A stretch of 64,000 nt of DNA from an uncultured Lachnospiraceae bacterium (lineage in GTDB: Bacteria; Bacillota; Clostridia; Lachnospirales; Lachnospiraceae): assembly GCA_934401915.1 (NCBI GenBank), contig CAKRSV010000007.1, forward strand, positions 1 through 64,000, read 5' to 3'. Position numbers and translations under genes: made by a program. This document shows, one piece after another, positions 17,417-26,800 of this stretch. A model generated the notes under the pieces. It ran no database searches. It saw only the letters and a list, made by a program, of their open reading frames with translations, and was not told where the DNA came from. Position 1 is the stretch's first letter. Each line of letters starts with the position of its first letter.

Positions 17417-19231
17417 TCAGAAGGTATTGATAAACCAGTTCAGCACGTTTTTCCAAAGCGCCTCCAGCCGGAAGCAGAACAGATCCCAGCCGTGGAGCAT
17501 ATTGTCGTACAGTACAGCTTCTTTCTCCGCTCCCGTGTTCTCCGTCACCCGGACATCCACAAAGACGCCATCGTACACATCGTCGGTCAGATTCCTCTGG
17601 CTGTAGGCTTCCCCGCCCCAGCCGGATTGCAGGTACAGATACCCGGGATCCGTCGTCTCGATCGTCTGATTCTTCACCGCATAGAAGCCGTCCACTGCAA
17701 CGGACAGACAAGCCCCGCGCACCTCCACGTGCAGCTGCCTGTCTCCCGGATCGTTGAGGTTTAACGCCGCCCGGTACTCCTGCGCCCCCTCTTCCACCGT
17801 CCCTGGTGTCTGATCCTTAAGCACCGCAAGCTCTACTGCGGCGTCTTTTCCCTTCTGCACCGTAGCGGCGTACTGTACCTCCAGCTCCTTCTCCGCGATC
17901 TGTGCCTCCAGATCGTCCTCTTCTATCGAAACCTTCTTTTTCCCGGTGATATCCTCCAGCCGTTCATGACAGATCTCTTTTCCATTGTCTGTGATAAAAA
18001 GCTCATCGTTCTCGACCCTGACACAGATCCCGCTGCGCAGCTTTTCATCCGCCCTCAGGTAGAGCGCCTGCACTCCCAGCTTATTTCCTTTCAGTCCGGC
18101 GTCCACCGTCACATCCTGATAATCTCTGCTCTGCGAGAGCCGCAGCGTTCCTACGCTCTCCGGTTCACAGGTCAGATAGATCTCATTATCCTGAAATTCT
18201 GACCGTCCGTTCAGCTCTTCCCAGTCTGCCTTCCGTTTCTTATCGCCGTCCGCCCACGCCATATCCTGCCGGGTATCATCCCAGATGCGCATCAGCAGAT
18301 GGTTTGCGTGCCAGTAGGACTGCGGCTGATTGGCCGCACTCACCTTTTCATTCTCACCGAACATGCCTGTGTTTGAGTGCATCAGAACATAAAGCTGCGG
18401 CAGCTTTCCCAGCTCCTGCGTATAGATCCGGTCCATCCCGTCATAGTCGAAATTGATCCGCTCCTTCATCTGCTCATAGCTTTCTCTGGGAATCCCGTAC
18501 TCGTCCCGCACATAATCCATCAGATAGTGATTGTATTTTCTGCCAAGGTACGGCTGGATATGCGCATACTCCAGCGTGTTCAGGCTGCCCAGAAAGCGAT
18601 CGTAGCGGTCGTAGACATTGATGTACTCCAGCCGGTAGCCGTTTGTCCCCAGCTCGCAAAAGCTTCCGTCCTCCAGCTCCTTCAGATCGTCCGGCATCAG
18701 AAATTTGGCGTCCTGCGCCTCGAATTTATCCGCATAGGTAAGAATCGTCGAAAGATAATTATACTCCTCTGTGACCTTCTGTGCAAAGATCGCCGTGTCC
18801 CGTCTTCCGTCCTCAAACATGAGGAACAGCGATTTCTTGGGCAGCGCTTTTCCTTTCTGGTAATAGTCCAGGATATCCTGCTGGCTGATCGTCACATAGC
18901 CGGAAGCAGACAGCGCATCCATATGCTCGCGCAGCCGCTCCGTGCTGACTAACGTCTTTGTCTCGTTGCGGTCAACGCCAAAGTAGGACAGCGCGATAAA
19001 CCCGGTATCCTCCTTCTCCGACGCCATCTCCTCCTTCTCCGACGCCATCTCCTCCTTCTCCGACGCCATCTCCACCTTCTCCGCGTCATAGGGTTCATAG
19101 GCGGAAAAGGAGACAAGCGCCCTGATGATCGCTGCCAGCAAAAGCACCAGCGTGACGCTCTCCAGCACACAGCGGACCACCTTTTTCCGGTTTTTTCTGG
19201 CAACCCAGTTCTCAGGCGTGCGTTTCGCCAT
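17417..19231 (-). CDS. PgaB-like polysaccharide deacetylase-domain protein
   Basis: 604 residues. One N-terminal membrane anchor (about 20-40); then three tandem EMASEKE repeats (about 54-74); then a NodB/PgaB-like domain (ALSYFGVDRNETKTLVSTERL ... GYVTISQQDILDYY ... LFLMFEDGRRD); then a C-terminal beta-rich region (about 330-560) with a carbohydrate-binding look. The usual TFDDG is MFEDG and no clear HxxxH metal motif follows, so deacetylase activity is doubtful. It overlaps the synthase gene by 20 bases, implying translational coupling. Probably processes or binds the polymer outside the membrane. Confidence 0.7.
   Translation of the reverse strand: MAKRTPENWVARKNRKKVVRCVLESVTLVLLLAAIIRALVSFSAYEPYDAEKVEMASEKEEMASEKEEMASEKEDTGFIALSYFGVDRNETKTLVSTERLREHMDALSASGYVTISQQDILDYYQKGKALPKKSLFLMFEDGRRDTAIFAQKVTEEYNYLSTILTYADKFEAQDAKFLMPDDLKELEDGSFCELGTNGYRLEYINVYDRYDRFLGSLNTLEYAHIQPYLGRKYNHYLMDYVRDEYGIPRESYEQMKERINFDYDGMDRIYTQELGKLPQLYVLMHSNTGMFGENEKVSAANQPQSYWHANHLLMRIWDDTRQDMAWADGDKKRKADWEELNGRSEFQDNEIYLTCEPESVGTLRLSQSRDYQDVTVDAGLKGNKLGVQALYLRADEKLRSGICVRVENDELFITDNGKEICHERLEDITGKKKVSIEEDDLEAQIAEKELEVQYAATVQKGKDAAVELAVLKDQTPGTVEEGAQEYRAALNLNDPGDRQLHVEVRGACLSVAVDGFYAVKNQTIETTDPGYLYLQSGWGGEAYSQRNLTDDVYDGVFVDVRVTENTGAEKEAVLYDNMLHGWDLFCFRLEALWKNVLNWFINTF
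19008..19070 (-). repeat. three exact copies of a 21-bp coding repeat
   Basis: Units at 19008-19028, 19029-19049 and 19050-19070 are identical and encode the heptad SEKEEMA in frame; a fourth, diverged unit follows. The repeat sits between the membrane anchor and the enzymatic domain and can change length without breaking the frame. Confidence 0.9.
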
Positions 19232-21008
19232 CGATCACACCTCCCCTCTTTGCCGCTCTCCTCTGCTTCTTTCGCTCCTGCTCCTTGAGATCCTCCGGCG
19301 TCATGCGCGTGCCCCAGGTAGATTTCCAGAATGTGACCCAGGCAACCGGCATCTGCCAGAGTAAAACCGCCTCATAGTAGATGCAAAAGAGCATCCCATA
19401 GAGCCACGTCGTACTCCTGCGCAGCAAAAGCTGTACCATGCTCATGATGAGCGACATCAGAAACAGACCGACCAGAAAGGTTGTCGGAAAAATTCTCTGT
19501 GTGACCGGTACATACACCAGATTGTAAAGCACCACCACCGGAGCGGCGACCGGCACTACCAGCCCGATGTAGAAAAACAGCGCCATAAACGGCTCCTTGC
19601 GCCAGATAAAGCGCGCCGCCATGATCGACTCCCGCAGCCAGGAACGCTTCCAGCGCATCTGCTGTTTCAGGAACACCTTATGCCTGTTTGGCACGATCGT
19701 TGAGCAGATCGCCGTATCCTGATAGCTGGTACGATGATGTCTGAGGACAAAATTTGTCATCGCCCTGTCATCGCCAAACGTCGCCTTCTGCCCCAGAAAT
19801 TTCTGATTCAGCCAGGCGTCCATATTGTCGATGATGATTTCCTTGCGGTAGCAGGACAGCGGACCGGAAAGACAGGTCACGCCGTCAAAGTACGCCTCCG
19901 CCGCCTTCATCACGCGGAAAGCTATGTAATATCTGACTGACTGCATCTTTGTCAGCGCATTTGTGTAGGTATTCGCCACATCGGTGCGTCCCGCCACGCC
20001 GCCCATTCTCGGATCCTGAAAAGGCTGAACCAGATTGCGGATCGCAAAGGGATCCAGAAAACTGTCGGAATCCACGAATACGATCAGGTCATGCTTTGCC
20101 ACCTTCGCGCCCTCGCAGAGCGCATCTCTTTTTCCCTTGTTCTGCGGCTGTACGATATAAGAAACGCGATCCCGGATCTCGTAATGGGAATCCTCTTTCT
20201 CCAGCATTTCGATCGTCTCCCGGATCTTTTCTACCGAATGATCGTTGGAACAATCGTCGACCACGATCACTTCCAGCTTATCACAAGGATAATCCTGATT
20301 GACACAGCTCATGATCGTGCGGTTTATCCACTCCTCCTCGTTGAAGCAGGGAATGATGATCGTGACGCCCGGCGTATAGTCCTTGTCGATCGGCACCGAC
20401 CGGTAAAGCGCCCCGAACAGATAGCGGGAAAGCAGGAACGCCGCCGCTATGATACTGTACAGATATAGCCATTTATTAAATTTAAAATAAATAATACTCT
20501 CCGCCCGCATCATCATGATAAAAGCCACGATGAAAAAGATCAAAGCGCTGGCGATTGTCAGCATATAGCTGTCCTTGCGTCTGGCTTCGTACTGTGCAAG
20601 CGTCTTTTCAAAGACCATACCGCACAGAAGCGCTCCCTCCGTCGTCCTCACGGCGCGCACCAGCTTTGCGGGGATCTTCACCGTCATCTCGTACCCCTCC
20701 GGCATACTCCCCGGCAGGATCTCAAAGTGAAGGACGATCCGCTCTGCCTCCTGCAACAGCTTCTGTTGCTGCGCCTCCATCCTGAGCAGGATTCCGGTCG
20801 TCGAAACATCAATGCCCTTACAAATGAACCTTTGCTTCTTCCTGCCCGTCTTTACTGTCACCTGCACCTGATAGTCCACCTGATAACGGATCCCGGACTG
20901 GATACTCTTAATATAATCCGCCACATTTCCCTCGAAATCCTCAAGAGATCTGCCTCCCCGGCGATCCACGTTGCTTCTTGCCTTCTGCTTATCCGGAGCA
21001 TAGGACAT
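19212..21008 (-). CDS. processive GT2 glycosyltransferase with N-terminal PilZ domain
   Basis: 598 residues. The PilZ-like domain (about 38-145) has DVSTTG (67-72) for the second c-di-GMP motif, but the first motif reads RYQVD (41-45) in place of RxxxR, so binding is uncertain. Then two membrane helices (about 150-200), a GT2 domain with DDCSND (251-256), DSDS (313-316), GDD (412-414) and QQMRW (449-453, the QxxRW motif of processive synthases), and C-terminal membrane helices. It resembles PgaC/IcaA, NodC and hyaluronan synthases, so the product is probably a beta-linked hexosamine polymer. The ATG at 21008 after AAGAAGGA is used; the longer frame begins at TTG. Confidence 0.85.
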   Translation of the reverse strand: MSYAPDKQKARSNVDRRGGRSLEDFEGNVADYIKSIQSGIRYQVDYQVQVTVKTGRKKQRFICKGIDVSTTGILLRMEAQQQKLLQEAERIVLHFEILPGSMPEGYEMTVKIPAKLVRAVRTTEGALLCGMVFEKTLAQYEARRKDSYMLTIASALIFFIVAFIMMMRAESIIYFKFNKWLYLYSIIAAAFLLSRYLFGALYRSVPIDKDYTPGVTIIIPCFNEEEWINRTIMSCVNQDYPCDKLEVIVVDDCSNDHSVEKIRETIEMLEKEDSHYEIRDRVSYIVQPQNKGKRDALCEGAKVAKHDLIVFVDSDSFLDPFAIRNLVQPFQDPRMGGVAGRTDVANTYTNALTKMQSVRYYIAFRVMKAAEAYFDGVTCLSGPLSCYRKEIIIDNMDAWLNQKFLGQKATFGDDRAMTNFVLRHHRTSYQDTAICSTIVPNRHKVFLKQQMRWKRSWLRESIMAARFIWRKEPFMALFFYIGLVVPVAAPVVVLYNLVYVPVTQRIFPTTFLVGLFLMSLIMSMVQLLLRRSTTWLYGMLFCIYYEAVLLWQMPVAWVTFWKSTWGTRMTPEDLKEQERKKQRRAAKRGGVIDGETHA

Positions 21009-21101
21009 GCATACGCCGGTCCTTCTTTTCCTGCAAAAGAATATCCTGTACTTCCTTCTTCTTCCTTCCCATAGTTCTTCCCTCTTACATCCCAAAACCT
21101 G

Positions 21102-22307
21102 TCAGTTCAGATAATCGCTCAGCCTGGCAAAATGAAATTTGCCCGGATCTCCCTCCGGCAGCTCCTCCTGCCAGGTCAGATAGCGATCCAGTCCCTGCGC
21201 TGTGTACACCGAATTTTCATTGATGTGCATGACAACCACCGTACCGTCCCGCAAAGGCGTCCTGCTTCCATCGTCGTTGATCACGCCGTTTTGCAGGATA
21301 TTGAACATCTCTTCCACGCTCTGCACATGGTAGTCCCCCGTGCTCACCTCGCCGCAGACGATCCACTCATACCCACAGTCGTACACCGTGTTTACTCCCG
21401 TCCGGTTGACCGCCAGAGTCGGCGGGCGGAAATAACTCTTCATCGCACCCGTATTTCCCACGATCCTTGCCAGCGTCCGGTTCGACTTCACCAGATCCTG
21501 CTGCAGCCAGCCGACTTGGTCCTCCCCGATGTTGATCGGGATATGCTCGTTTGTATGGGATCCGATGTCGTGCCCGTCCTCCGCGATCGCCCGCAGGAGA
21601 TTTTCCGTGCTTCCGTCCTCCACATATTACGTCTTGATGAAAAAGCTCGCCTTGACGCCATGCTTTTTCAGGACATAAAGGATCCTGCCGATCGTCGCCT
21701 CGTTTCCCCAGTCGTCAAAGGTAAGAAAGACCGTGCCGCTTCCTCCCGTCTATATCCTGCCCTCCTGATCTATCGCCGCAAGCTCTCCCTCCGAAAACCC
21801 GGAAAGCTCCTGCCATGGCGTTCCGATATAGTGCGTTGCCAGGGATTCCTGCAAGGTTCTCACAGACTTTCCACCGGGCGTTATCATCTGCCATACCGCG
21901 TCGGTTGCGGCAGGATAAGCCCATGTGTGATCCATAAGAGTTGACACATCTGTCACTCTCAGGATACTGTCCGCCCTGGTTCCATACGCCGTCGGCAGAA
22001 CCTTTTCCTGATAGACCGCATCTACAAGCTCCGCCGCCGAAACCGCATCCTCATATACGTTCAGGTTAAAGCACGTGATATCTCCCCGGCAGAGAACCGG
22101 TCTTGCCTTGGAAAAGTAGGTTCTGACACACGTTTTGGCATCGTACCCCTCAGACACATACTCCGCTCTGGCAGGCGCCGCATTGTACAGGATGATCTGC
22201 TTCTCCTTTTGCAGCAATATTCCAAAGCCGCCTGCCACCGCCGCCGCAGCCAGCAATCCCAAGCCGATCATAAGCCATCTCTTTTTCCGCACAGACATTC
22301 CCCTCAT
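21102..22307 (-). pseudogene. NodB-type polysaccharide deacetylase with two in-frame stops
   Basis: From the ATG at 22307 (AAAGGTGA upstream) one frame runs to 21102 but is interrupted by TAG (21750-21752) and TAA (21627-21629). Read through, it gives a membrane anchor (about 10-30), an N-terminal domain, and a complete NodB domain: LTFDDWGNEATIGRIL, KKHGVKASFFIKT, then HDIGSHTNEH. Both stops lie inside or just before this domain, 41 codons apart in the same frame, so there is no frameshift. Each could arise from a single C-to-T change in a Gln codon. It heads the exopolysaccharide gene set, 93 bases before the synthase. Sequencing error or suppression cannot be excluded. Confidence 0.8.
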
Positions 22308-22511
22308 TGTCTTTTCACCTTTCTGTTTCTTCCCAAACAACCAACTATTATATACGCAGAGCCTTTTTCAGATATGAACAGGTCATGCTGCCATGGTGTC
22401 AAAATACATACTATTTCTATAATAGCATAAATCAGAGGGGCATACCATTATCTTCCAGAGCGGGAGGGTGTTTAAATAAATTATTTCTCCATTTCATGTT
22501 ATCAAGTGTCA

Positions 22512-22542
22512 TACCCTGTGTCGTATTTTTACGTTACAGGGT
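22512..22542. promoter_or_regulatory. 31-bp inverted repeat upstream of the XRE gene
   Basis: TACCCTGT (22512-22519) and ACAGGGTA (22535-22542) frame an inner CGT...ACG dyad. It ends 11 bases before the -35 element of the XRE gene, so it may be an operator; the short T tracts after it also allow a terminator. Confidence 0.5.
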
Positions 22543-22552
22543 AATTTTTATG

Positions 22553-22581
22553 TTTACGAGCCAGTAAAAAGGTAGTACAAT
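22553..22581 (+). promoter_or_regulatory. promoter of the XRE regulator
   Basis: TTTACG (22553-22558), 17-bp spacer, TACAAT (22576-22581), 24 bases before the start codon. Confidence 0.6.
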
Positions 22582-22604
22582 CAACTTAGAATCGAGGTGA
22601 AACC

Positions 22605-22916
22605 ATGGGACTTACCTATAAACTTGATCTACTTATGGAAGAAAAGAATATAAATAAAGCGGAACTTGCCAGAGAATCTGGAATCCCATATACCACTATA
22701 GACGGTTTTTACAAAAAAGGATCTGAAAATGCGAAGCTGTCTACTTTAAAGAGACTATGTTCCTATTTTGAATGTTCCCTGGATTACTTAACCGATAATT
22801 CTGTTCCGAACAAACCTCAAACCATTTCCGCTTACTTTGACGAAAACGAATACACCAAAGAGGAACTTGACCGAATTAAAGAATTTGCGGCATTTATTAA
22901 ATCCACACGGAAATGA
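22605..22916 (+). CDS. XRE-family helix-turn-helix regulator
   Basis: 103 residues. The HTH (about 8-63) reads LDLLMEEKNINKAELARESGIPYTTIDGFYKKG ... LSTLKRLCSYFECSLDYLTD, the Cro/C1 type common in mobile elements. The C-terminal 40 residues (DENEYTKEELDRIKEFAAFI) form a helix that may mediate dimerisation. GAGGTGAAACC precedes the ATG. Base composition is AT-richer than in the genes to its left, and it marks the left side of the accessory region. Targets are unknown. Confidence 0.85.
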   Translation: MGLTYKLDLLMEEKNINKAELARESGIPYTTIDGFYKKGSENAKLSTLKRLCSYFECSLDYLTDNSVPNKPQTISAYFDENEYTKEELDRIKEFAAFIKSTRK

Positions 22917-22974
22917 GTGCACTATATTGCAATTATAAATTATTACTATATCCACATTTTTATCATATGGTGTG

Positions 22975-23025
22975 TTGACAAATATAACCTGTGCATATAA
23001 TATAGAGGTGTAACAGAGGTTACAC
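22975..23025 (+). promoter_or_regulatory. promoter and operator-like dyad of the NYN gene
   Basis: TTGACA (22975-22980), 17-bp spacer, TAATAT (22998-23003). A TATAAT also fits at 15-bp spacing. A perfect inverted repeat GTGTAAC-AGAG-GTTACAC (23008-23025) overlaps the expected transcription start and looks like a repressor site. Confidence 0.7.
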
Positions 23026-23034
23026 GTTAATAAT

Positions 23035-23090
23035 GCTTCAGGTTGTACGTCTCTCAATATATGAGAATGACCGAACCCTGGAGCTTTTTA
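23035..23090 (+). terminator. leader hairpin with U tract before the NYN gene
   Basis: GCTTCAGG (23035-23042) pairs with CCTGGAGC (23077-23084), with an inner TCTC/GAGA stem, followed by TTTTTATTTT. It lies between promoter and ribosome site (GGAG 23097-23100), so it can act as an attenuator. I do not recognise it as a named riboswitch. Confidence 0.6.
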
Positions 23091-23109
23091 TTTTACGGAG
23101 AATACTATT

Positions 23110-23769
23110 ATGAAAACAGCAATACTTGTAGACGGCGGTTTTTATAGAAGACGGGCACAAATAGTATTAGGTGATGTTACAGCGCAACAGCGTGCTATTG
23201 AACTTGCAAATTATTGTAAACGTCACCTAAATTCGCACGGAGAACATAATGAACTATATCGAATCTTTTATTATGACTGTCCTCCTACTTCCAAGAGGTT
23301 ATTTCATCCCTTTCTGCAAAAGCAAGTTGATCTATCCAAGACAGACTTATACATATGGATGAATGAATTTCTTACCGAATTGAAGAAAAAACGTAAATTT
23401 GCAATTCGTCTTGGAAAGCTCGCCGAAGAGCAGGCGCACTACACGATCCGTCCAAATGTTGTCAAAAAGCTGTGTAATGGATCCATTTCTTTTGCTGATT
23501 TGCAAGAATCTGATTTTTGCATTGAAATAGACCAAAAAGGCGTTGATATGAAAATCGGTCTTGATATAGCTTCTATGGCATACAGGCGTCAGGTAGAGCA
23601 GATTATTCTGATTTCAGGAGACAGTGACTTTGTATCAGCGGCAAAACTTGCACGCTGCGAGGGAATTGACTTTATCCTAGATCCTTTAGGTGCTCCTATC
23701 AAACCCGATCTCTTTGAACATATCGACGGACTCCGCACCTGTGATAAAAAGTTTACACCGCAAAACTAA
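23110..23769 (+). CDS. NYN-domain (LabA/DUF88-like) putative ribonuclease
   Basis: 219 residues with the PIN-like NYN fold: ILVDGGFYRR with Asp8, EIDQKGVDMKIGLDIASMA, and LISGDSDFVSAAKLARCEG, which supply the acidic metal-binding residues of the family. Such proteins are predicted metal-dependent RNases; several are found near mobile elements and defence loci. The gene is AT-rich compared with the core, has its own promoter, dyad and leader hairpin, and has no partner on its transcript. The RNA target is unknown. Confidence 0.85.
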   Translation: MKTAILVDGGFYRRRAQIVLGDVTAQQRAIELANYCKRHLNSHGEHNELYRIFYYDCPPTSKRLFHPFLQKQVDLSKTDLYIWMNEFLTELKKKRKFAIRLGKLAEEQAHYTIRPNVVKKLCNGSISFADLQESDFCIEIDQKGVDMKIGLDIASMAYRRQVEQIILISGDSDFVSAAKLARCEGIDFILDPLGAPIKPDLFEHIDGLRTCDKKFTPQN

Positions 23770-23782
23770 ATAGACGATAACC

Positions 23783-23830
23783 ACAAAAAGCCCTCGGCGC
23801 GTCTGGTCGCAATGACCAGATGTGCCGGGG
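23783..23830 (-). terminator. terminator of the surface-protein gene
   Basis: A 17-bp stem with G-U pairs (23792-23808 with 23814-23830) is followed on the - strand by GGGCTTTTTG. It lies downstream of the large - strand gene; the NYN gene may also use the hairpin. Confidence 0.75.
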
Positions 23831-23863
23831 TAAACATTTCTTCGCTTTGTTATGCTTTGTTCC

Positions 23864-26800
23864 TTAATTCTGCGGGATATTGAGCTGCCAGCCCAGGTAA
23901 ATCCGGTTCGGGTTTTTGATCAAGTCACTGTTAGCCGCCACGATCTCGGAAACGGTGCAGCCGTACTTTCTGGAAATAGTCCAGAGGGTGTCACCCTTTG
24001 CCACACTGACAGTTCCCGTGTTCCCAGCTGCCTTATCTTTCTTACCGCTCTTATCATACCCGATCATGTAAACGGAAAGATGGTCTGTTTTCCACTTTAC
24101 ACGCTTCTTTACCGAGTCATAGCTGGTTTCGCAGCGTTTTTTGCTGCCTTTCGCGTCCACATAATAGGCCGCGATGCCGTTGGCTTTTTCGCCGGTGCCC
24201 AGCTCATAGGGGGCAGAAACCGTAACCTTACCGCCCACGCCTAAGATATTCTTGCCGCCGCTTGTAACGCTGACATCCCACGCCGGACGGCTGCCAACTG
24301 TCTGCTTCTGCTTGTTATTCAGAGTATTGTCCGTGGTGCGTCTGATGGAGATGATAATGTCTGCATCCTTTGCCTGCGCAGTCATTGCGTCCAGCGTCTT
24401 TGCATCAAATTCAATGGATGTTCCACCGGTCAGGACGATCTCAAGGCTTTCCGCATCATTGTCCGGATCATTCACCGCTTTCGCAATCTGCTTTATCACG
24501 TTGGCGGGGAGCTTTACGGTGTCCACCTTTTTCTCCAGTACGGAGAAGTCGATGGTCACAACGCCTGTTTTTACATCGTCACCGATGACGGTATCCAGTT
24601 TTGAGAGGTCAACCTTTCCGACAGTAGCTGTTGTCCCGCTGACCTTCGCCTCTACCCGGATGGTCTTTTCATCGCCGGACACCGGAACAGTCACAGAGGT
24701 GACCGCAGGGGTAGTCACAGGGGTGGATGCAGTGTTACTAGAGCTGCTGCCATTGTCGGTTCCGATATTGGAGCTGTTTCCACTGCCTGAATTATCACCG
24801 GAGCTGGTATTCCCCGCCTGAGCAGGTTTCTTTTTGGGGATGGTTCTGCCGTCCTTAATCTTGGTATTGCAGCCCTTGCAATAGGTGTCGCCTGTATAAC
24901 CCGGCGCGCTGGTGGTAGGTTCCACTCTACCGCGCACCTCGGTGCCGCCCGTGTGGTTGTTCATATCCTTGTCTCCATAAGTCTGTGAGCAGATAGAGCA
25001 GGTAGCCGGGGATTGGCAGGTAGCCTTGCCGCCCGAGCAGCTATTCGTTTCGGTATGACTAGAGTCTTTTGTACAAGTGCGGCTATGCGTTCCATCACCG
25101 TTGGAAGTCCATGCGCCCCAAACGTGCTTATGCCCTAATTTCGGAGCAAGTTCATAACCACATTCTGTACAGGTCTGCGGAGCCTCCTCCGTTGCCGCCG
25201 GACCGGGCGTGTGCTTAGCAAAGTCAATCTTCTCATTGCAATTCGCCGTCTTACAAGGGTGCCAGTGACCGCTTGCGTCCTTGCTCCAAATGTCTTCTGC
25301 CGGATCGTGGCTGCCAAACTCGCCGTAAGGACTATTACAGATAGCGCATACTGCCTTGTTCTGACAGGTGGCTTTGCCGCCGTAGTGCGGGGCTATCGCA
25401 CCTTTCTCACCACAGCAGGAATACTCTTTCCAGTGCCTGCTACCGTCTGACTGCCAATCATCACCCAAGTCGCCACTGTGATTGTCTGGGTTTGTATCAC
25501 CGCTTTCAAATGTCTCCGTACCGCTTGCGCCGCAGACGCAGGATTTATAATAAGTTGCCCCGGATGTGCAGGTCGCATCGGACACCTTATAGCCCTCCAC
25601 CACGATCTCCTTATCATAGACGTGCGCAGCAGTATCCTGTTTGCCCTTGCAGATAGAACATTCGTGCCAATGATCGGAAGAATCCGATTTCCAATCCGTG
25701 CCCCAACTGTGGACACATACGACGAGTTTAGCGGTGCTGCCACTGCTACTGACGATCACACTGACAGAGAGGTTTCCATCGTTCTCGTACTGAAATTTTT
25801 CCGGATCGGCATAATTTTTGTTGCCCGTAGCTATTCGAATATAGCTAGAACTACTCGGTGTTGCTTCCGTCGTTACGCCGATTTTGCTGCCGGTCAACGT
25901 ACCCGTAATGTTTATATATTTGTTGGTTGGCAGATAGACATTGTTACCGACGCTATTTTTTGTGTTGCCGCTGATGTCAGTATTACCGCTAATTTGGAAC
26001 ATACCGTTGTTGTACACACCGCCACCGTTGCCCGTTACAGTGTTTCCGGTGATGCTGCTATCGCGCATTCCCAGTGTGGAACTATTGTTCACATAAATAC
26101 CGCCACCATCTGTTGCCTTATTCTGGGTGACTTTACTATCTTGGATCTGCATTATAGAACTGCCGTTATAATATACACCGCCGCCCTCCGCCGCCTTATT
26201 GCCGTTGATCGTACTGTCGTCTATCTTAAGGTATTCTTTCGTCCATATGCCACCACCATCTCCAGTCGCCGTGTTGCCGTTGATCGTACCACCGGATATC
26301 GTAAGGCTAGCGTTCGTGCATATGCCGCCACCATCTCCGGTCGCCTTGTTGCCGCTGATGGTGCCACCGTACATCTTAAAGGAACCATAGCCCCAGACGG
26401 TCACACCGCCACCATCACCTGACGATGAGTTGTTGCTAATCTCGCCGCCGTACATGCAAAAAAAACTACTGTTTTGCGCACATACACCGCCGCCGCCATA
26501 ATTGCTCACTACTTTTACATGGTTATCTGTGATTTTCCCGCCATACATTTGGAAATTGCTGTTTTGCACCTTCACACCGCCGCCGTCATCTAACGATGAG
26601 TTGTTGCTGATCTCGCCGCCAAACATCCAAAATCTAGCTGCCTGGGATGATGAATTGCCAACCTTCATTCCCCTTCCTGTTGTGCCTTCTGAATGAGTGA
26701 TCTTGCCGCTGCCTCTACAGTCACACAGTATGAGTGATGCGCTATCCAGGACATTGATGACCTCGTCGTCACCAGATTCTGTAATACTATAACCGTTCAG

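Noticed and set aside
21627..21752. Reassignment of TAG/TAA as sense codons
   Set aside because: Other genes in the window end with ordinary TAA, TAG and TGA codons and show no inner stops; a recoded genome would show many.
25751..26700. CRISPR-like repetitiveness in the beta-helix coding region
   Set aside because: The repeats are in-frame, degenerate and coding; there are no constant direct repeats with unique spacers.
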